A DNA stretch of 64,000 nucleotides from Vibrio methylphosphonaticus (GCF_023634655.1 NZ_JAMKMS010000005.1:248001-312000), one strand, 5' to 3'; positions 27,972 through 39,349 are shown, counted from the first letter of the stretch. Numbers and translations: made by a program. The notes: generated by a model not told the origin, from the sequence alone.

Positions 27972-28925
27972 TTATTTGTCGTTGGCTTGTTCCGCTTTAG
28001 GCGCATCATCGCCTTTAGACGCATTATTTATTTCAGACGCATTGTCTATTTCTGACGTTCTATTTATACCAGTGCCATTATCTGTATCAGAGACCACTTG
28101 GTCTTCAGCAATAAGAGAGTCATCCGATTCTAATAGGGTGGCATCGGCGGAGGTTGTCCCTTCGTTCGCAGCCCAATCACGAAGGCGCTGCCACGTTAGC
28201 CCCATCGTTTCATGCCAATAGCGTTCCGTTTGCTCAAGATATTGCGCTTTTGGCGTGTACTTTTGCCAAGCCTGCTCGATATTTTTCTGCGCTAAGAAAT
28301 TTGTGGGGGCAGGGTAGGGAATTAAGCCTGCGGATTCAAATTCATACATCGCACGTTGCATGTGACTAGCGGAGGTGACAAGAACCATTTTTCTGTTTTT
28401 TACAAATGATGTAGCCTGTCTTGCCTCTTCCCATGTGTCCTTGGCGGTTTCAAGTAAAATAATATCCGGCTTAGATACGCCTAGCGCCAATGCTACCTTT
28501 GCCATCATACGAGCTTGACTTACATCAGTGCCACCATTGTAGCCAGATAATATCAGCTTCGCGCCCGGGTACATGCGCATCACGCGGATACCTTCGCTAA
28601 GGCGAACTAATGCGGTTCGGCTAAGCTCAGAGGTTGGCGGGAGATCGCTGTCAACCACATGACCACTGCCCAGCACCATGACATAGTCAATCGTCTCGTT
28701 TACGGGTAAGAAAGGTTTGTACTGGCGCTCTAATGGCATCAGTAAGCGGCTAGACAGAGGCTGGAAGGCGATGAGAAAAATCCCACACAGTGATACAAGA
28801 ATAACCATGCATCCGATTCTGCGTCTAGCAGTAAACATAATAAGTGCTAGCCCCAAAAAACCTAAGATCAGCATAGCTGGCAAAGGCATTAGCAGGGATG
28901 ACACGATTTTTTTCAGCTCAAACAT
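27972..28925 (-). CDS. elyC: Envelope biogenesis factor ElyC (DUF218) with repetitive C-terminal tail
   Basis: ElyC is an inner-membrane protein needed in E. coli for peptidoglycan assembly at low temperature. Two N-terminal helices (about 12-30 and 38-57) precede a periplasmic DUF218 domain: YVMVLGSGHV, LILSGYNGGTDVSQARMM, ETAKDTWEEA and LVTSASHMQRAMYEFE. The 317 residues exceed the E. coli length of about 259 because of an acidic tail from about 255. The tail includes four 6-residue repeats of the EINNAS type, encoded by 18-bp repeats at 28000-28071. Its position next to cmoM-mukFEB is conserved with E. coli. Confidence 0.9.
   Translation of the reverse strand: MFELKKIVSSLLMPLPAMLILGFLGLALIMFTARRRIGCMVILVSLCGIFLIAFQPLSSRLLMPLERQYKPFLPVNETIDYVMVLGSGHVVDSDLPPTSELSRTALVRLSEGIRVMRMYPGAKLILSGYNGGTDVSQARMMAKVALALGVSKPDIILLETAKDTWEEARQATSFVKNRKMVLVTSASHMQRAMYEFESAGLIPYPAPTNFLAQKNIEQAWQKYTPKAQYLEQTERYWHETMGLTWQRLRDWAANEGTTSADATLLESDDSLIAEDQVVSDTDNGTGINRTSEIDNASEINNASKGDDAPKAEQANDK
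28000..28071 (-). repeat. Four 18-bp repeats inside elyC
   Basis: Imperfect units begin at 28000, 28018, 28036 and 28054. On the coding strand they read as GINRTS, EIDNAS, EINNAS and KGDDAP, extending the disordered C-terminal tail in frame. Confidence 0.7.
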
Positions 28926-29042
28926 AAACTAATAGTCCGAAAAAACACCACTTAACGCTAAAAAAGAGGCTTGCCCCTTTATTCCTGTCACTTATATGAC
29001 AGAATAGCAGTCCGATTGGCTATCTTAACTCAATAAACTGTG

Positions 29043-29840
29043 ATGCAAGACCGTAATTTCGACGATATCGCCCACAAATTTGCAAAAAATATTTACGGCT
29101 CAGAGAAGGGTGAAATCCGCCAAACTATTGTTTGGGAAGACTTAACTCAAGCTCTTGCCGTACTGGATGATACTAGAAAAACACTAGAAATATTAGATGC
29201 AGGTGGCGGATTGGGACAAGTTTCCCAAAGGATCGCAGCAAGAGGGCATAACGTCACACTTTGTGACCTCTCTTCAGAGATGCTCAAGCTGGCGAAATCT
29301 GACGTTGAAAAAAAGGGACTAATTTCGCAATATCGCTGGATCCATAGCGCGATTCAACAAATTGATGACCATTTGCAGCAACCTGTTGATTTGGCGTTGT
29401 TCCACGCCGTTATGGAGTGGCTGGCTGACCCTAAATTCGCATTAGAAACGGTACTAAAAACCATCAAGCCAGGTGGTATCGCATCGATAATGTTTTATAA
29501 CCATCATGGGTTGGTGTTTAAGAATGTCATTTGTGGCAATATTCCGCATGTACTTAATGGAATGCCGTATCGTAAAAGATTCAAGCTTCAGCCCCAGCAG
29601 GGGCTCAAGCCAGAAGAGGTGTATCAGTGGATTGAAGAAGCCGGGTTTGAGATACAAGGAAAATCCGGTATTCGTTCATTCAGTGATTACATCGGCAATA
29701 TGGAATATATGGGAGACTACACAGCTGAAGAAGTTCTGAAATTGGAACAACAGCTGTGCCGCCAAGAGCCCTATCTCTCAATGGGTCGATACATTCACGT
29801 ATGGGCACAAAAAAAGAAGAACAGGAAAGATAATGAGTGA
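29043..29840 (+). CDS. cmoM: tRNA 5-carboxymethoxyuridine methyltransferase CmoM
   Basis: CmoM methylates the carboxyl group of cmo5U34 to mcmo5U in wobble position 34 of several tRNAs, using SAM. The 265-residue Rossmann methyltransferase reads [20 protein letters not shown] at its start. The SAM motif is [14 protein letters not shown], and [11 protein letters not shown] and [16 protein letters not shown] follow. ATG 29043 matches the family start better than GTG 29040. It overlaps mukF by 8 bp, the same cmoM-mukFEB order as E. coli. cmoA and cmoB are at 43-44.7 kb in this window. Confidence 0.96.
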   Translation: MQDRNFDDIAHKFAKNIYGSEKGEIRQTIVWEDLTQALAVLDDTRKTLEILDAGGGLGQVSQRIAARGHNVTLCDLSSEMLKLAKSDVEKKGLISQYRWIHSAIQQIDDHLQQPVDLALFHAVMEWLADPKFALETVLKTIKPGGIASIMFYNHHGLVFKNVICGNIPHVLNGMPYRKRFKLQPQQGLKPEEVYQWIEEAGFEIQGKSGIRSFSDYIGNMEYMGDYTAEEVLKLEQQLCRQEPYLSMGRYIHVWAQKKKNRKDNE

Positions 29841-31170
29841 GAACACTCTGCCTGCTGGAGAGCAACCTATCGACGAACTTGTCGGATGGGTGAAACAGCA
29901 TGACTTTTCATTAAACCTGTCAACAGAACGGTTGGCATTTCTCATTTCTATTGCAGTTCTGAGTAATGAAAGATTTGATGAAGAGCTGGGCGAAGGCGAA
30001 CTGCACGACGCATTCAAGATCGTAACCCAGCAATTTGATGAAACAGGCGACGCCTCCGCGTTTCGAGCCAATAACGCGATCAACGAACTTGTAAAACAGA
30101 AGCTCATGAGCCGATTTACCAGTGAAGTGACCGATGGTGCGAGTATCTATCGCTTAAGCCCATTGGCGATTGGCATTACGGATTACTACGTTAGGCACCG
30201 AGAGTTTTCAAAACTACGCTTATCGATTCAGCTGTCTATGGTGGCTGATGAAATGGCGAAAGCGATCGTTGCGGCGAGAGACGGTGGAACAGTTGGACAT
30301 TGGCGTAAGAACGTCTTTGGCGTACTCAAGTACTCGGTGGGTGAGATCTTCGATCAAATCGATCTGAACCAGCGTGTGATGGACGAGCAGCAACAACTGG
30401 TGAAACAACAGATTGCCGAGCTACTCAACAAAGATTGGCGTGAAGCGATCAACAACTGTGAGTCCTTACTGTCAGAAACGTCGGCGAACTTACGCGAGCT
30501 ACAAGATACCTTGCAAGCCGCCGGTGATGAATTACAAACTCAGATCCTCGATATACAAGAAATTGTTTACGGTGATGATGAGCTCGAATTTGTTGGTGAA
30601 GCGTTATTTGGACTGCAGATGAAGCTGGATCGCATCATCAGTTGGGGTCAGCAAGCTATCGATCTTTGGATTGGTTATGACCGCCATGTCCACAAATTCA
30701 TACGTACTGCCATTGATATGGACCAAAACCGCGCCTTTAGCCAAAGGCTGCGCCAGTCGGTCACTGACTACTTTGATGCGCCTTGGTATTTAACTTACGC
30801 CGATGCCGAGAAGTTATCGGACTTACGGGATGACGCCTTGGTTCTTCGCAACGAAGAAGTGACGGGGGCTGTACCACTGGACGTAGAGTATGAAGAATTC
30901 GAGCAAGTGAATGATGAACTTGCCGAGCGCATTGCAGACATGCTTAAAGCGCATAAAGAGCGTGGAGCGGCGATCGACTTAGGGCGCGTCCTACGCGATT
31001 ATCTAAGCGCGCATCCTCAAACTCATCATTTTGATTTAGCAAGAATTGTTGTCGACCAAGCAGTCAGGTTGGGCTATTCCCAGTCTGACTACTCAGCCAT
31101 CCAACCCGATTGGCAAGCGATTAACGATTTTGGCGCAAAGGTACAAGCAAATGTCATCGACAAATATTGA
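29833..31170 (+). CDS. mukF: Chromosome partition protein MukF (kleisin)
   Basis: MukF is the kleisin of the MukBEF condensin, bridging MukB heads and binding MukE. At 445 residues it has family length. It contains an N-terminal winged helix ([20 protein letters not shown]), a central helical bundle with the middle helix rich in Gln/Glu, and a C-terminal winged helix ([20 protein letters not shown]). It overlaps cmoM upstream by 8 bp and mukE downstream by 20 bp, so the operon is tightly coupled. Confidence 0.97.
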   Translation: MSENTLPAGEQPIDELVGWVKQHDFSLNLSTERLAFLISIAVLSNERFDEELGEGELHDAFKIVTQQFDETGDASAFRANNAINELVKQKLMSRFTSEVTDGASIYRLSPLAIGITDYYVRHREFSKLRLSIQLSMVADEMAKAIVAARDGGTVGHWRKNVFGVLKYSVGEIFDQIDLNQRVMDEQQQLVKQQIAELLNKDWREAINNCESLLSETSANLRELQDTLQAAGDELQTQILDIQEIVYGDDELEFVGEALFGLQMKLDRIISWGQQAIDLWIGYDRHVHKFIRTAIDMDQNRAFSQRLRQSVTDYFDAPWYLTYADAEKLSDLRDDALVLRNEEVTGAVPLDVEYEEFEQVNDELAERIADMLKAHKERGAAIDLGRVLRDYLSAHPQTHHFDLARIVVDQAVRLGYSQSDYSAIQPDWQAINDFGAKVQANVIDKY

Positions 31171-31897
31171 CGAATACATGCCAGAAAAGCTGGCAAAAGC
31201 AATTACAAATCCGCTGTTTCCAGCACTGGATAGTGCACTTCGTGCTGGCCGCCATATCTCTTCTGAAGATTTGGATAACCATGCGCTACTTTGTGATTAT
31301 GAAGTGGAACTGGCTTCATTTTATCAACGCTATAACACCGAACTGGTTAAAGCTGCGGAAGGTTTCTTTTACCTGCGACCACGTTCAACCACGTTAATCG
31401 GACGTAGCGTACTATCTGAGCTCGATATGTTAGTGGGTAAGGTTCTGTGTTTTCTCTACCTTAGCCCAGAGCGCTTGGCGCATGAAGGTATTTTTACTAA
31501 TCAAGAACTCTACGAAGAGCTGCTGTCCTTAGCGGATGAATCTAAGCTGATGCGTTTAGTGACTAACCGCGCAACAGGCTCTGATCTCGATAAAGAAAAG
31601 CTATTTGATAAGGTAAAAACTTCACTACGTAGACTACGTCGTTTAGGTATGACCATCTCGATTGGAGATACCGGTAAATTTCGCATCAGCGAAGCAGTAT
31701 TCCGCTTTGGGGCGGACGTAAGACTTGGCGATGATATGCGCGATGCACAACTGCGTTTGATACGAGATGGTGAAGCGGTGGTTGCTCATGTTAAAGAACC
31801 AGAACAACAAAGCTTAATTCTGACTGAAGAAACTTCAACAGAAGAACAACCAACAAGCACTGAAACAGAGCAAGGACAAGACGAGGCAAACCTATGA
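31151..31897 (+). CDS. mukE: Chromosome partition protein MukE (kite)
   Basis: MukE is a dimeric winged-helix protein that binds MukF and regulates MukB ATPase activity. The start ATG 31151 gives [20 protein letters not shown], matching the E. coli N-terminus; the frame extends further up inside mukF but without family similarity. Conserved blocks are [42 protein letters not shown] and [11 protein letters not shown]. It has 248 residues, with an acidic Glu/Thr-rich tail. It overlaps mukB by 4 bp. Confidence 0.97.
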   Translation: MSSTNIDEYMPEKLAKAITNPLFPALDSALRAGRHISSEDLDNHALLCDYEVELASFYQRYNTELVKAAEGFFYLRPRSTTLIGRSVLSELDMLVGKVLCFLYLSPERLAHEGIFTNQELYEELLSLADESKLMRLVTNRATGSDLDKEKLFDKVKTSLRRLRRLGMTISIGDTGKFRISEAVFRFGADVRLGDDMRDAQLRLIRDGEAVVAHVKEPEQQSLILTEETSTEEQPTSTETEQGQDEANL

Positions 31898-34800
31898 TTG
31901 CAAGAGGTAAGTATCAATCAATGACCATGATCAACTGGAACGGCTTCTTTGCGCGTACCTTTGATATTGATGGTCTAGTAACCACCTTGTCTGGCGGTAA
32001 CGGTGCCGGTAAATCGACAGCAATGGCGTCGTTTATCACGGCATTGATCCCCGATCAGAGCCTACTACACTTTAGAAACACCACGGAAGCGGGTAGCTCA
32101 CAAGCCTCTCGTGATAAAGGGCTTTACGGTAAGTTGCAGCCGGGTACTTGTTACTCGGCGCTTGACGTCGTTAACTCCCGTAATCAACGCATTTTGTTTG
32201 TGGTTAAATTGCAACAAGTTGCCGGTCGCGACAAGAAAGTCGACATTAAGCCTTTCATTATTCAAGGCTTGCCGAGCCACGTTAAACCGACAGACGTCTT
32301 AATTGAAAACGTATCAGACAATCACGCCCGTGTTCGTCAGATCAACGAAGTTAAAGATGTCATTGGCGATATGGAAGGGGTGCAATTCAAAGCCTTCAGC
32401 TCGATTGTTGAATACCATTCACAGATGTTTGAATTTGGTGTGTTACCAAAGAAACTTCGTAATAACAGCGATCGTTCTAAATTCTACCGTTTGATCGAAG
32501 CGTCATTATACGGGGGTATCTCAAGTGCCATTACCCGTTCACTACGTGACTATTTACTGCCGCAAAATGGCGGGGTGAAAAAAGCCTTCCAAGATATGGA
32601 GTCGGCGCTGCGTGAAAACCGCATGACGTTGGAAGCGATCAAAACCACACAAGCGGATCGTGATCTGTTCAAGCACTTGATCACCGAGTCAACCAATTAC
32701 GTTGCCGCGGATTACATGCGCCATGCCAACGAAAGACGCAATAAGCTAGAGCAGACGTTAGCGTTGCGTGGAGAGCTGTTTGGTTCTCGTCAGAGCCTAA
32801 TATCACAAAATGATCTGCTTAATAATGTTCAGCAATCACTGTCCATGTTGATGGAAAGTGAAGCGGGTCTAGAGCAAGATCATCAAGCCGCGCAAGATCA
32901 CTTGCAGTTGGTGCAAAATGCCCTTCGCCAACAAGAAAAGATTGCCCGTTACCAAGACGATTTAGAAGAGCTCAATGAGCGTTTAGAAGAACAAGTCATG
33001 GTGGTTGAAGAAGCGCAAGAGCGTAAATTCATTGCTGAAGAGCAGGCATCTCAATCTGAAGAAGAAGTGGATAGCCTTAAAACGCAACTGGCTGACTATC
33101 AACAGGCGCTGGATGTACAACAAACGCGAACGCTTCAGTATCAACAAGCGGTACAAGCATTAGAAAAAGCGCGTCAGTTGGTAGGCAGCAACGATCTTGA
33201 TGAAGGTAACGCCGCAACACAACTTAACCGCCTTAAAACGGAAGAAGCGACAAGCACGACTAAATTGCTGGAGCTTAAACACCGAGTAGACATGTCTTCG
33301 GCAGCAGCAAAGCAGTTTGAACTGGCGCTATCACTAGTGAAAAAGGTGGTCGGTGACGTTAGTCGTGACCAGGCATCTAGCGTGGCGAAAGCGCTACTTA
33401 ATAACGCACAGACATACCAACAAGGTCTGAAAGATGAAACTCAGTTGCGCGCTCAATTTCGTGATGTAGAACAATCATTGCAGCGACAACAGCAAGCGCA
33501 ACAACTGCGTACTGACATAGAGCAGCAAGGCATCCAAATCAGCACTGAAATGGATATTGAACTTGAAGCGGAAAGTCAGCGTGAACGCGTGCTTGAAACA
33601 GAGCTTAAGCTAGAAACGCTAAAAGAGCAGCAACGCGATGTTAAACAGCAGGCACAAGGCCATCATGCTGAAATCGCTCGATTAGAAGCTCATGCACCAC
33701 AATGGATTCGCTCATTTAACGCCTTAGAAGCGTTGCGTGAACAGTCGGCACTTGAGCTGGTGGACCGTGCGGATGTCATCGCCTCCATGCAACATATCAA
33801 CGAGTCTGAACGCCAAACGGCGGCGACAAGAGATACGTTAGCAGTCAAACGTGATGAACTAGAGCGTGAAATTGAGCGCCTAGCTTCGCCTGGTGGTTCT
33901 AATGATCCGCGCTTGAAAGGGTTAGCCGATACATTGGGCGGCGTATTGTTGTCTGAGATCTACGATGACATCACGTTAGACGATGCCCCGTATTTCAGTG
34001 CCATGTATGGCCCAGCTCGTCACGCCATTGTCGTGTCAAACCTTGACGGTATCAAAGAGAAGCTGGTTGAGCTTGATGACTGCCCAGAAGATTTATACAT
34101 CATTGAGGGCGACATCGATGCGTTTGATGACAGTACCTTCGATGCCGATGAACTCGGTGGCGCAGTATGCGTTCAGTTAAACGAGCGTCAGTTGCGTTAC
34201 TCACGTTTCCCGACGATTCCGTTGTTTGGTCGAGCCGCTCGTGAGCAACGTTTAGAGCTACTTCGAGATCAAAAAGAAGACACCGTCGAGCAACACGCGA
34301 AGGCGGCGTTTGATGCGCAAAAACTGCAACGCTTGTACCAAGCTTTTAACGCCTTTGTTGCAGAACACATGCAGTTGGCTTTTGACGCGGATCCCGAGCA
34401 AGCGATTGCTCGATCTCGAGAGCAATTGAGTGTATGTAATCGCCAGATCAATGATTTTAAACAACAAGAGCAGCAGGTTGCTTCTTTGTTTAAACAAGCG
34501 AAACAGACGGTAGTTTTATTAGACCGCCTGATGATGTCGGCGAGCATTTTGTTTGATGAGACTCTGACCGAGCGATTTGACGCATTACGTACACGTATTG
34601 AAGAGTTAAATACCGCTAAGCAGTTTATTTCGGCGCACGGTCAAACCGTGACGCAGTTAAGCAATGTTGTGACTGCGTTAGAAAGCGACCCTGAGCAATT
34701 TGAAGCGTTGGAAAGTGAATATCAATCGCTGGATAGCGCGCTACAGTCATTAAAAGGGCAAATTTTTGCTGTGGCTGATTTGGCCGAACGCCGTCCGCAC

Positions 34801-36342
34801 TTTGCTTATGCAGATTCTGTCGAAATGCTCAGTAAAAGCAGCGAGCTAAGCGAGCAATTAAAAACGAAGTTGGTTCAAGCTGAAGATGCTCGCCGTCGTT
34901 TACGTGATGGTTTAAAACAAGCTCAAGAGCAATCAAACCAGTACAACCAAGTCATGGCATCGCTTAAGAGTTCGTATCAAGCGAAATTAGAGACGGTTCA
35001 AGAGTTTAAGATTGAACTGCAAGACTACGGGGTGGTGGCCGATGAAACGGCCTTTGAGCGTGCAGAGAAGCGTCGTGATGAGCTGCACTTAGCATTGCAA
35101 ACATCTCGTACTCGTAAGAGCGAATACGAGAAAACCATCACCGCAACAGAATTAGAGATGAAAGGGCTCGCTAAGCGCCTGAAAAAAGCGCAAAAAGAAT
35201 ACGTTGAATTGCGTACTTATGTGGTGGCGGCGAAAGCGGGTTGGTGCAGTGTCCTTCGTTTAGCAAAAGAAAATGATGTCGAGCGTCGCTTACATCGTCG
35301 TGAGCTGGCTTATTTAAGCGCTAATGAATTGCGTTCCATGTCGGATAAATCATTAGGGGCGCTGCGTTTAGCCGTTGCCGACAATGAGAACCTTCGTGAT
35401 GCACTTCGGTTATCGGAAGACAACACCAAGCCTGAACGTAAGGTATTGTTCTATATTGCCGTATACCAACACCTTCGTGAGCGTATTCGCCAAGATATTA
35501 TTCGTACCGATGATCCGGTTGAAGCAATCGAAGAAATGGAAGTGGAGCTGGCTCGTTTGACAGAAGAACTTACGCAGCGTGAAAACCGCCTTGCATTAAG
35601 TTCGGAATCGGTTTCAAGCATCATTAAAAAGACCATTCAACGTGAGCAAAACCGAATTCGTATGCTCAACCAAGGGCTGTCTAACATCCACTTTGGGCAG
35701 GTGAAAGGCGTGCGTCTTAACGTTAAGGTTCGTGAAAGCCATGAGCAGCTTCTTGAAGCGCTGACTCGTGAGCATTCTGATCTCTTTGAAACCATGCGCT
35801 ATACCTTCTCTGAAGCGATGGCAAAATTGTTCCAGCGTGTTAATCCGCATATTGATATGGGGCAACGCTCGCCGCAAGTTCTTGGTGAAGAGTTACTCGA
35901 TTACCGTAACTACTTAGAGCTTAGTGTTGAAGTGAACCGTGGTTCTGATGGCTGGTTACAAGCGGAGTCTGGTGCATTATCAACCGGTGAAGCAATCGGT
36001 ACTGGTCAATCTATATTATTGATGGTGGTTCAGAGCTGGGAAGAAGAATCAAGACGATTACGCAGCAAAGACATTGTGCCATGTCGCCTACTGTTCTTAG
36101 ACGAAGCGGCGCGTTTGGATGCGAAGTCCATTGCGACCTTATTCGAGCTATGTGATCGCCAAGGAATGCAGTTGCTCATTGCTGCGCCAGAAAACATCAG
36201 TCCAGAGAAAGGCACCACGTATAAGCTTGTACGTAAAGTGTTTAAAGACCACGAGCATGTGCATGTAGTGGGTCTACGAGGTTTTGGTGATGTTCAGCGA
36301 ACCGAGAAAATTGAAGCTTTAGAAGAGCAGATGTTAGGGTAA
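31894..36342 (+). CDS. mukB: Chromosome partition protein MukB (SMC-like)
   Basis: MukB is the SMC-like ATPase of the MukBEF condensin, organising and segregating the nucleoid. Walker [10 protein letters not shown] is at residues 34-42. Long coiled coils follow (about 230-670), then the hinge around 670-790 ([20 protein letters not shown]), the returning coil (about 800-1330), the ABC signature [20 protein letters not shown], and Walker [14 protein letters not shown] near the end. Total length of 1482 is normal for Enterobacterales and Vibrionales. Presence of MukB rather than SMC-ScpAB supports the lineage assignment. Confidence 0.98.
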   Translation: MIARGKYQSMTMINWNGFFARTFDIDGLVTTLSGGNGAGKSTAMASFITALIPDQSLLHFRNTTEAGSSQASRDKGLYGKLQPGTCYSALDVVNSRNQRILFVVKLQQVAGRDKKVDIKPFIIQGLPSHVKPTDVLIENVSDNHARVRQINEVKDVIGDMEGVQFKAFSSIVEYHSQMFEFGVLPKKLRNNSDRSKFYRLIEASLYGGISSAITRSLRDYLLPQNGGVKKAFQDMESALRENRMTLEAIKTTQADRDLFKHLITESTNYVAADYMRHANERRNKLEQTLALRGELFGSRQSLISQNDLLNNVQQSLSMLMESEAGLEQDHQAAQDHLQLVQNALRQQEKIARYQDDLEELNERLEEQVMVVEEAQERKFIAEEQASQSEEEVDSLKTQLADYQQALDVQQTRTLQYQQAVQALEKARQLVGSNDLDEGNAATQLNRLKTEEATSTTKLLELKHRVDMSSAAAKQFELALSLVKKVVGDVSRDQASSVAKALLNNAQTYQQGLKDETQLRAQFRDVEQSLQRQQQAQQLRTDIEQQGIQISTEMDIELEAESQRERVLETELKLETLKEQQRDVKQQAQGHHAEIARLEAHAPQWIRSFNALEALREQSALELVDRADVIASMQHINESERQTAATRDTLAVKRDELEREIERLASPGGSNDPRLKGLADTLGGVLLSEIYDDITLDDAPYFSAMYGPARHAIVVSNLDGIKEKLVELDDCPEDLYIIEGDIDAFDDSTFDADELGGAVCVQLNERQLRYSRFPTIPLFGRAAREQRLELLRDQKEDTVEQHAKAAFDAQKLQRLYQAFNAFVAEHMQLAFDADPEQAIARSREQLSVCNRQINDFKQQEQQVASLFKQAKQTVVLLDRLMMSASILFDETLTERFDALRTRIEELNTAKQFISAHGQTVTQLSNVVTALESDPEQFEALESEYQSLDSALQSLKGQIFAVADLAERRPHFAYADSVEMLSKSSELSEQLKTKLVQAEDARRRLRDGLKQAQEQSNQYNQVMASLKSSYQAKLETVQEFKIELQDYGVVADETAFERAEKRRDELHLALQTSRTRKSEYEKTITATELEMKGLAKRLKKAQKEYVELRTYVVAAKAGWCSVLRLAKENDVERRLHRRELAYLSANELRSMSDKSLGALRLAVADNENLRDALRLSEDNTKPERKVLFYIAVYQHLRERIRQDIIRTDDPVEAIEEMEVELARLTEELTQRENRLALSSESVSSIIKKTIQREQNRIRMLNQGLSNIHFGQVKGVRLNVKVRESHEQLLEALTREHSDLFETMRYTFSEAMAKLFQRVNPHIDMGQRSPQVLGEELLDYRNYLELSVEVNRGSDGWLQAESGALSTGEAIGTGQSILLMVVQSWEEESRRLRSKDIVPCRLLFLDEAARLDAKSIATLFELCDRQGMQLLIAAPENISPEKGTTYKLVRKVFKDHEHVHVVGLRGFGDVQRTEKIEALEEQMLG

Positions 36343-36364
36343 TATCAAATCGACTAGCAATAAC

Positions 36365-36396
36365 AGGCGTGGCACTTTTGGTGTCACGCCTTTTTT
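36365..36396 (+). terminator. muk operon terminator
   Basis: An 11-bp stem with one G-T pair (AGGCGTGGCAC/GTGTCACGCCT) is followed by six T residues, 23 bp past the mukB stop. Confidence 0.85.
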
Positions 36397-36401
36397 GTTT
36401 G

Positions 36402-37175
36402 TTACAGTTCAGCGCCATAAATATCAAAGGTGAAGTACTTGGCCGCAATCTTATCGTAGGTACCGTTTGCACGGATAGTCGTGATAGCTTGGCTAAACTT
36501 ATCCGCCAGTTCTTGATCTTTGAGTCGAAGCGCGAGCGCAGTGCCTTCGCCAATATAGGCTTTATCTGTGACGGCGCTCCCTTTAAACTCAAAAGTTGCC
36601 CCTTCGGGCTTCTCTAGCAGAGCCAGCGCTAGTTGATCCGAATTACCGAAAGTCGCATCAAGACGACCATTTTGTAGATCTAAGTAAACTTCGTCTTGGC
36701 CTGAATATCGTTTTATTTCCGCTACATCTGCATAGTGATCGGTTACATAACGGTCATGAATCGTCCCTTGTTGAACGCCGATGGTCTTTCCAGTCAGCCC
36801 TGCTTTATCAATAGAAAATGATGCTTTTTTGGCTGCAACAAAGCGTGCTGGTGTTTGATAGTATTTATCGGTAAACAGGACTTTCTGTTTTCGCTCTTCG
36901 GTTATTCTCATTGAAGCCATAATGACATCAGACTTACGCGAAAGTAGGCTTGGAATTAGGGCATCCCAACTTTGCGAGACCCAAGTACAGTTGAGTTTAG
37001 CTTCTTGACACAATGCCTCGGCGATGTCGATATCGAAACCGACGGGCGTCCCTTCGTTGTTTTTATAATTGAAAGGCGGGTAGGTAAAATCTGAAGCAAG
37101 GCGGATTTCTTTCGCTTGTATGCTGCTGCAAAAGATGGCGGTGATGCAAGCAAGACCGAGTGTAAGTTTTTTCAT
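36402..37175 (-). CDS. HisJ/ArgT-like periplasmic amino-acid binding protein
   Basis: This is a type II solute-binding protein of 257 residues. A signal peptide (MKKLTLGLACITAIFCSSIQA, cleavage before KEIRLASD) is followed by the family signature FDIDIAEALCQEAKLNCTWV. The ligand-contact blocks are DFTYPPFNY, SQSWDALIPSLLSRKSDVIM and ASMRITEERKQ, as in HisJ and LAO proteins, so a basic amino acid is the likely ligand. No permease or ATPase genes adjoin it. Instead it is 12 bp downstream of a HisC-like aminotransferase, so it either serves a distant transporter or acts as a sensor. Confidence 0.88.
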   Translation of the reverse strand: MKKLTLGLACITAIFCSSIQAKEIRLASDFTYPPFNYKNNEGTPVGFDIDIAEALCQEAKLNCTWVSQSWDALIPSLLSRKSDVIMASMRITEERKQKVLFTDKYYQTPARFVAAKKASFSIDKAGLTGKTIGVQQGTIHDRYVTDHYADVAEIKRYSGQDEVYLDLQNGRLDATFGNSDQLALALLEKPEGATFEFKGSAVTDKAYIGEGTALALRLKDQELADKFSQAITTIRANGTYDKIAAKYFTFDIYGAEL

Positions 37176-37187
37176 TGGAACGTCCTT

Positions 37188-38273
37188 TTATTTAGTATTC
37201 ACTGTATTGCTTTTGGAGTAATTCGTCAGTGCTTCAATGACCTCAATCATACTTTCTTTGCTACCAATAGTAATTCGGACGCACTGCGATAAAGAGGGTT
37301 CATGGGTTTGATTTCTTGCCACAATGCCATTGTCTAGCAGTACAGCAAATAGGTCGGTGTCTGGTGCTATTTTCAATAACACAAAGTTGGTTGCCGAAGC
37401 GTAACTATGTTCAATAAAGTCAAATGTCTTTAACATTTCTCGAAACCATTCTCGCGTCTCTATTAGGGAACGAGTTGCTTGGTGCATGGTTTCAAGTCCT
37501 TTCTCCGACAAAGCTTCAAGCACGATATTTGCTGAACAATCGGGCATTGGATACGGTGGGACCAGTTTTGTGACATAACTCATGACCTCATCACTTGCCA
37601 AGATAAATCCGCACCTAACTGCAGCTAAGCCAAAAGCTTTCGATAGCGTGCGAATAACAACAAGGTGTGGGTACTGTTCAATTAAATCGACAATCGAAGA
37701 CTGAAGCTCAAATTCTATATAGGCCTCATCAACAACGACCAAAGCTGAGTCTTGGGTTCCTTCAAGTACGGATAGGATGTCGTTTCTTGGAATTAGGTTA
37801 CCCGTTGGATTATTTGGCGAGCATAGAAAAACAATATTGGCATGCTTCGCTTGAGTAATGATGGCGTCGACATCCAGATTGAAGTCAGCCTGTAACGGTA
37901 CGTCAAGCGTGTTGATCGCTAATGAGTCGGCGCAAAACTCATACATAGCGTAAGTTGGGGAGCAGATTACAATCTGGTCTTGTCCTGGTTTGCAAAACGT
38001 ACGGATCAGTAAATCAATTGCTTCATCTGCACCACGTACGGCGAGTGTGGAAGCCTGAGTATTCGCGTAGCGTTGATAGGCGCTAGCAACGTCATGAGGC
38101 AAAAAATCCGGGTATCGGTTGTAGTTAGCATCAACTGAACTTGAGTGTAAAGGTTGTTCTAGTTCATTGGCATTTAACCAAATTCGACCACTCCCACCAA
38201 TTCGTCTTGCAGACTGGTATGGTATTAGTTTTTTTACTGCCTCGGGCACAAGTTTTGCTACAAGTTCTATCAA
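37188..38273 (-). CDS. Histidinol-phosphate aminotransferase-like enzyme (HisC paralogue)
   Basis: This 361-residue fold-type I PLP aminotransferase closely follows proteobacterial HisC: IPYQSARRIGGSGRIWLNAN at the start, RGADEAIDLLIRTFC, CSPNNPTGNLI, VVDEAYIEF, and the PLP lysine in RTLSKAFGLAAVRCGF. The sequence supports the fold and HisC subfamily. Whether it performs the histidine pathway step is uncertain, because it is not in a his operon and is paired with a HisJ-like binding protein under an apparent LysR regulator. Catabolism or another amino acid are alternatives. Confidence 0.85.
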   Translation of the reverse strand: MIELVAKLVPEAVKKLIPYQSARRIGGSGRIWLNANELEQPLHSSSVDANYNRYPDFLPHDVASAYQRYANTQASTLAVRGADEAIDLLIRTFCKPGQDQIVICSPTYAMYEFCADSLAINTLDVPLQADFNLDVDAIITQAKHANIVFLCSPNNPTGNLIPRNDILSVLEGTQDSALVVVDEAYIEFELQSSIVDLIEQYPHLVVIRTLSKAFGLAAVRCGFILASDEVMSYVTKLVPPYPMPDCSANIVLEALSEKGLETMHQATRSLIETREWFREMLKTFDFIEHSYASATNFVLLKIAPDTDLFAVLLDNGIVARNQTHEPSLSQCVRITIGSKESMIEVIEALTNYSKSNTVNTK

Positions 38274-38388
38274 CGTATTTCCCTTTACTTAACTATTCAA
38301 TCATTATGAGTGACTAAAAAATTGTTAAAGCACTCCAACATGGAATTTTTATTCGCTTATTATTTACTTGCTATTAGTTAAACAAAAT

Positions 38389-38405
38389 ATTCTTGAAATA
38401 AGAAT
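38389..38405. promoter_or_regulatory. LysR-type operator candidate
   Basis: ATTCTT-GAAAT-AAGAAT is a perfect inverted repeat and contains a T-N11-A pattern. It lies in the divergent promoter region, 57 bp before the LysR gene and 116 bp before the aminotransferase. Confidence 0.5.
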
Positions 38406-38461
38406 CGAAATAAAGACATACTAGCCATGATAAAAATTCATAACTAATCTTTGAGCAAACG

Positions 38462-39349
38462 ATGAAAAAAGCCCTTCCAGCTACAAAAACACTGCAGTCC
38501 TTTTTGGCAACGGCAGCCCATCTCAATTTCACTCATGCAGCTCATGAAATGAACTTGACTCAAGGTGCAATCAGTCGTCAGATACAGTCCCTTGAAACGT
38601 ATATTGGAGGGGAGCTTTTTTTTCGCCATGCCAGAGGGTTAACGTTGACACCGAAAGGAGAGCGCCTAGTTCCATTGATTCAAGAGTCCATCCATCATCT
38701 ACAAGCTTCTTTAGAGCAAGTCTCAGATTCGCCATCAAAGGTACGTTTAAATGCACCAAGCTGTATTACGTCTTGGCTACTGCCACGGTTAATGGCATTT
38801 CAACAAGCACATCCTGATATTGATGTGGAGCTTACTTCCACCATAAAACATAGTTATGAACCGAGTTTTGAAACCTTTGATGCGGTTATCGTCTATGGGC
38901 GCGCACCCAAGCAAGGGGCGTTCATCAGTCAGTTATTATTTGAAGAGAGGCTGGCACCAATTTGTCGTCCGGATAAAATTAGAGCACAAGACAGAGTTAA
39001 CGGTGATAGTTATGAGCTCAAGCCAGAGCGGCTGAGTGCTTACACATGGCTTCATGCGAATACACAACAAAGTGACTGGAAATTATGGCTAAATCACATT
39101 AAACGAAAGCAGATGCTCAATACGTCCAATCAGCACTTTGCTACCTTGGATCAGGCGATGAATGCGGCATTGCAAGGTTTTGGTATTGCTATTGGTGACA
39201 TTACACTTGCAGCCCAAGACCTAGAGCTTGCTCGAGTGGTACAAGTTAGTGAAGATGTTGTGTTTTCTGGTAGTGGATACCATTTGATTCAGCCTAAAAA
39301 TCGCCAGTCTACGTCTTTGTCAATATTGTTGAAATGGCTCAGTGAATAA
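38462..39349 (+). CDS. LysR-family transcriptional regulator (GcvA-like)
   Basis: This 295-residue regulator has an N-terminal winged helix-turn-helix (LQSFLATAAHLNFTHAAHEM, then TQGAISRQIQSLE, about 12-50) and a co-inducer binding domain from about 90 (VRLNAPSCITSWLLPRLMAF). It belongs by eye to the GcvA/AmpR-like group. It is divergent from the HisC-like/HisJ-like pair across 188 bp, the usual layout for a LysR regulator and its target. The inducer is unknown; an amino acid related to the binding protein ligand is a natural guess. Confidence 0.9.
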   Translation: MKKALPATKTLQSFLATAAHLNFTHAAHEMNLTQGAISRQIQSLETYIGGELFFRHARGLTLTPKGERLVPLIQESIHHLQASLEQVSDSPSKVRLNAPSCITSWLLPRLMAFQQAHPDIDVELTSTIKHSYEPSFETFDAVIVYGRAPKQGAFISQLLFEERLAPICRPDKIRAQDRVNGDSYELKPERLSAYTWLHANTQQSDWKLWLNHIKRKQMLNTSNQHFATLDQAMNAALQGFGIAIGDITLAAQDLELARVVQVSEDVVFSGSGYHLIQPKNRQSTSLSILLKWLSE

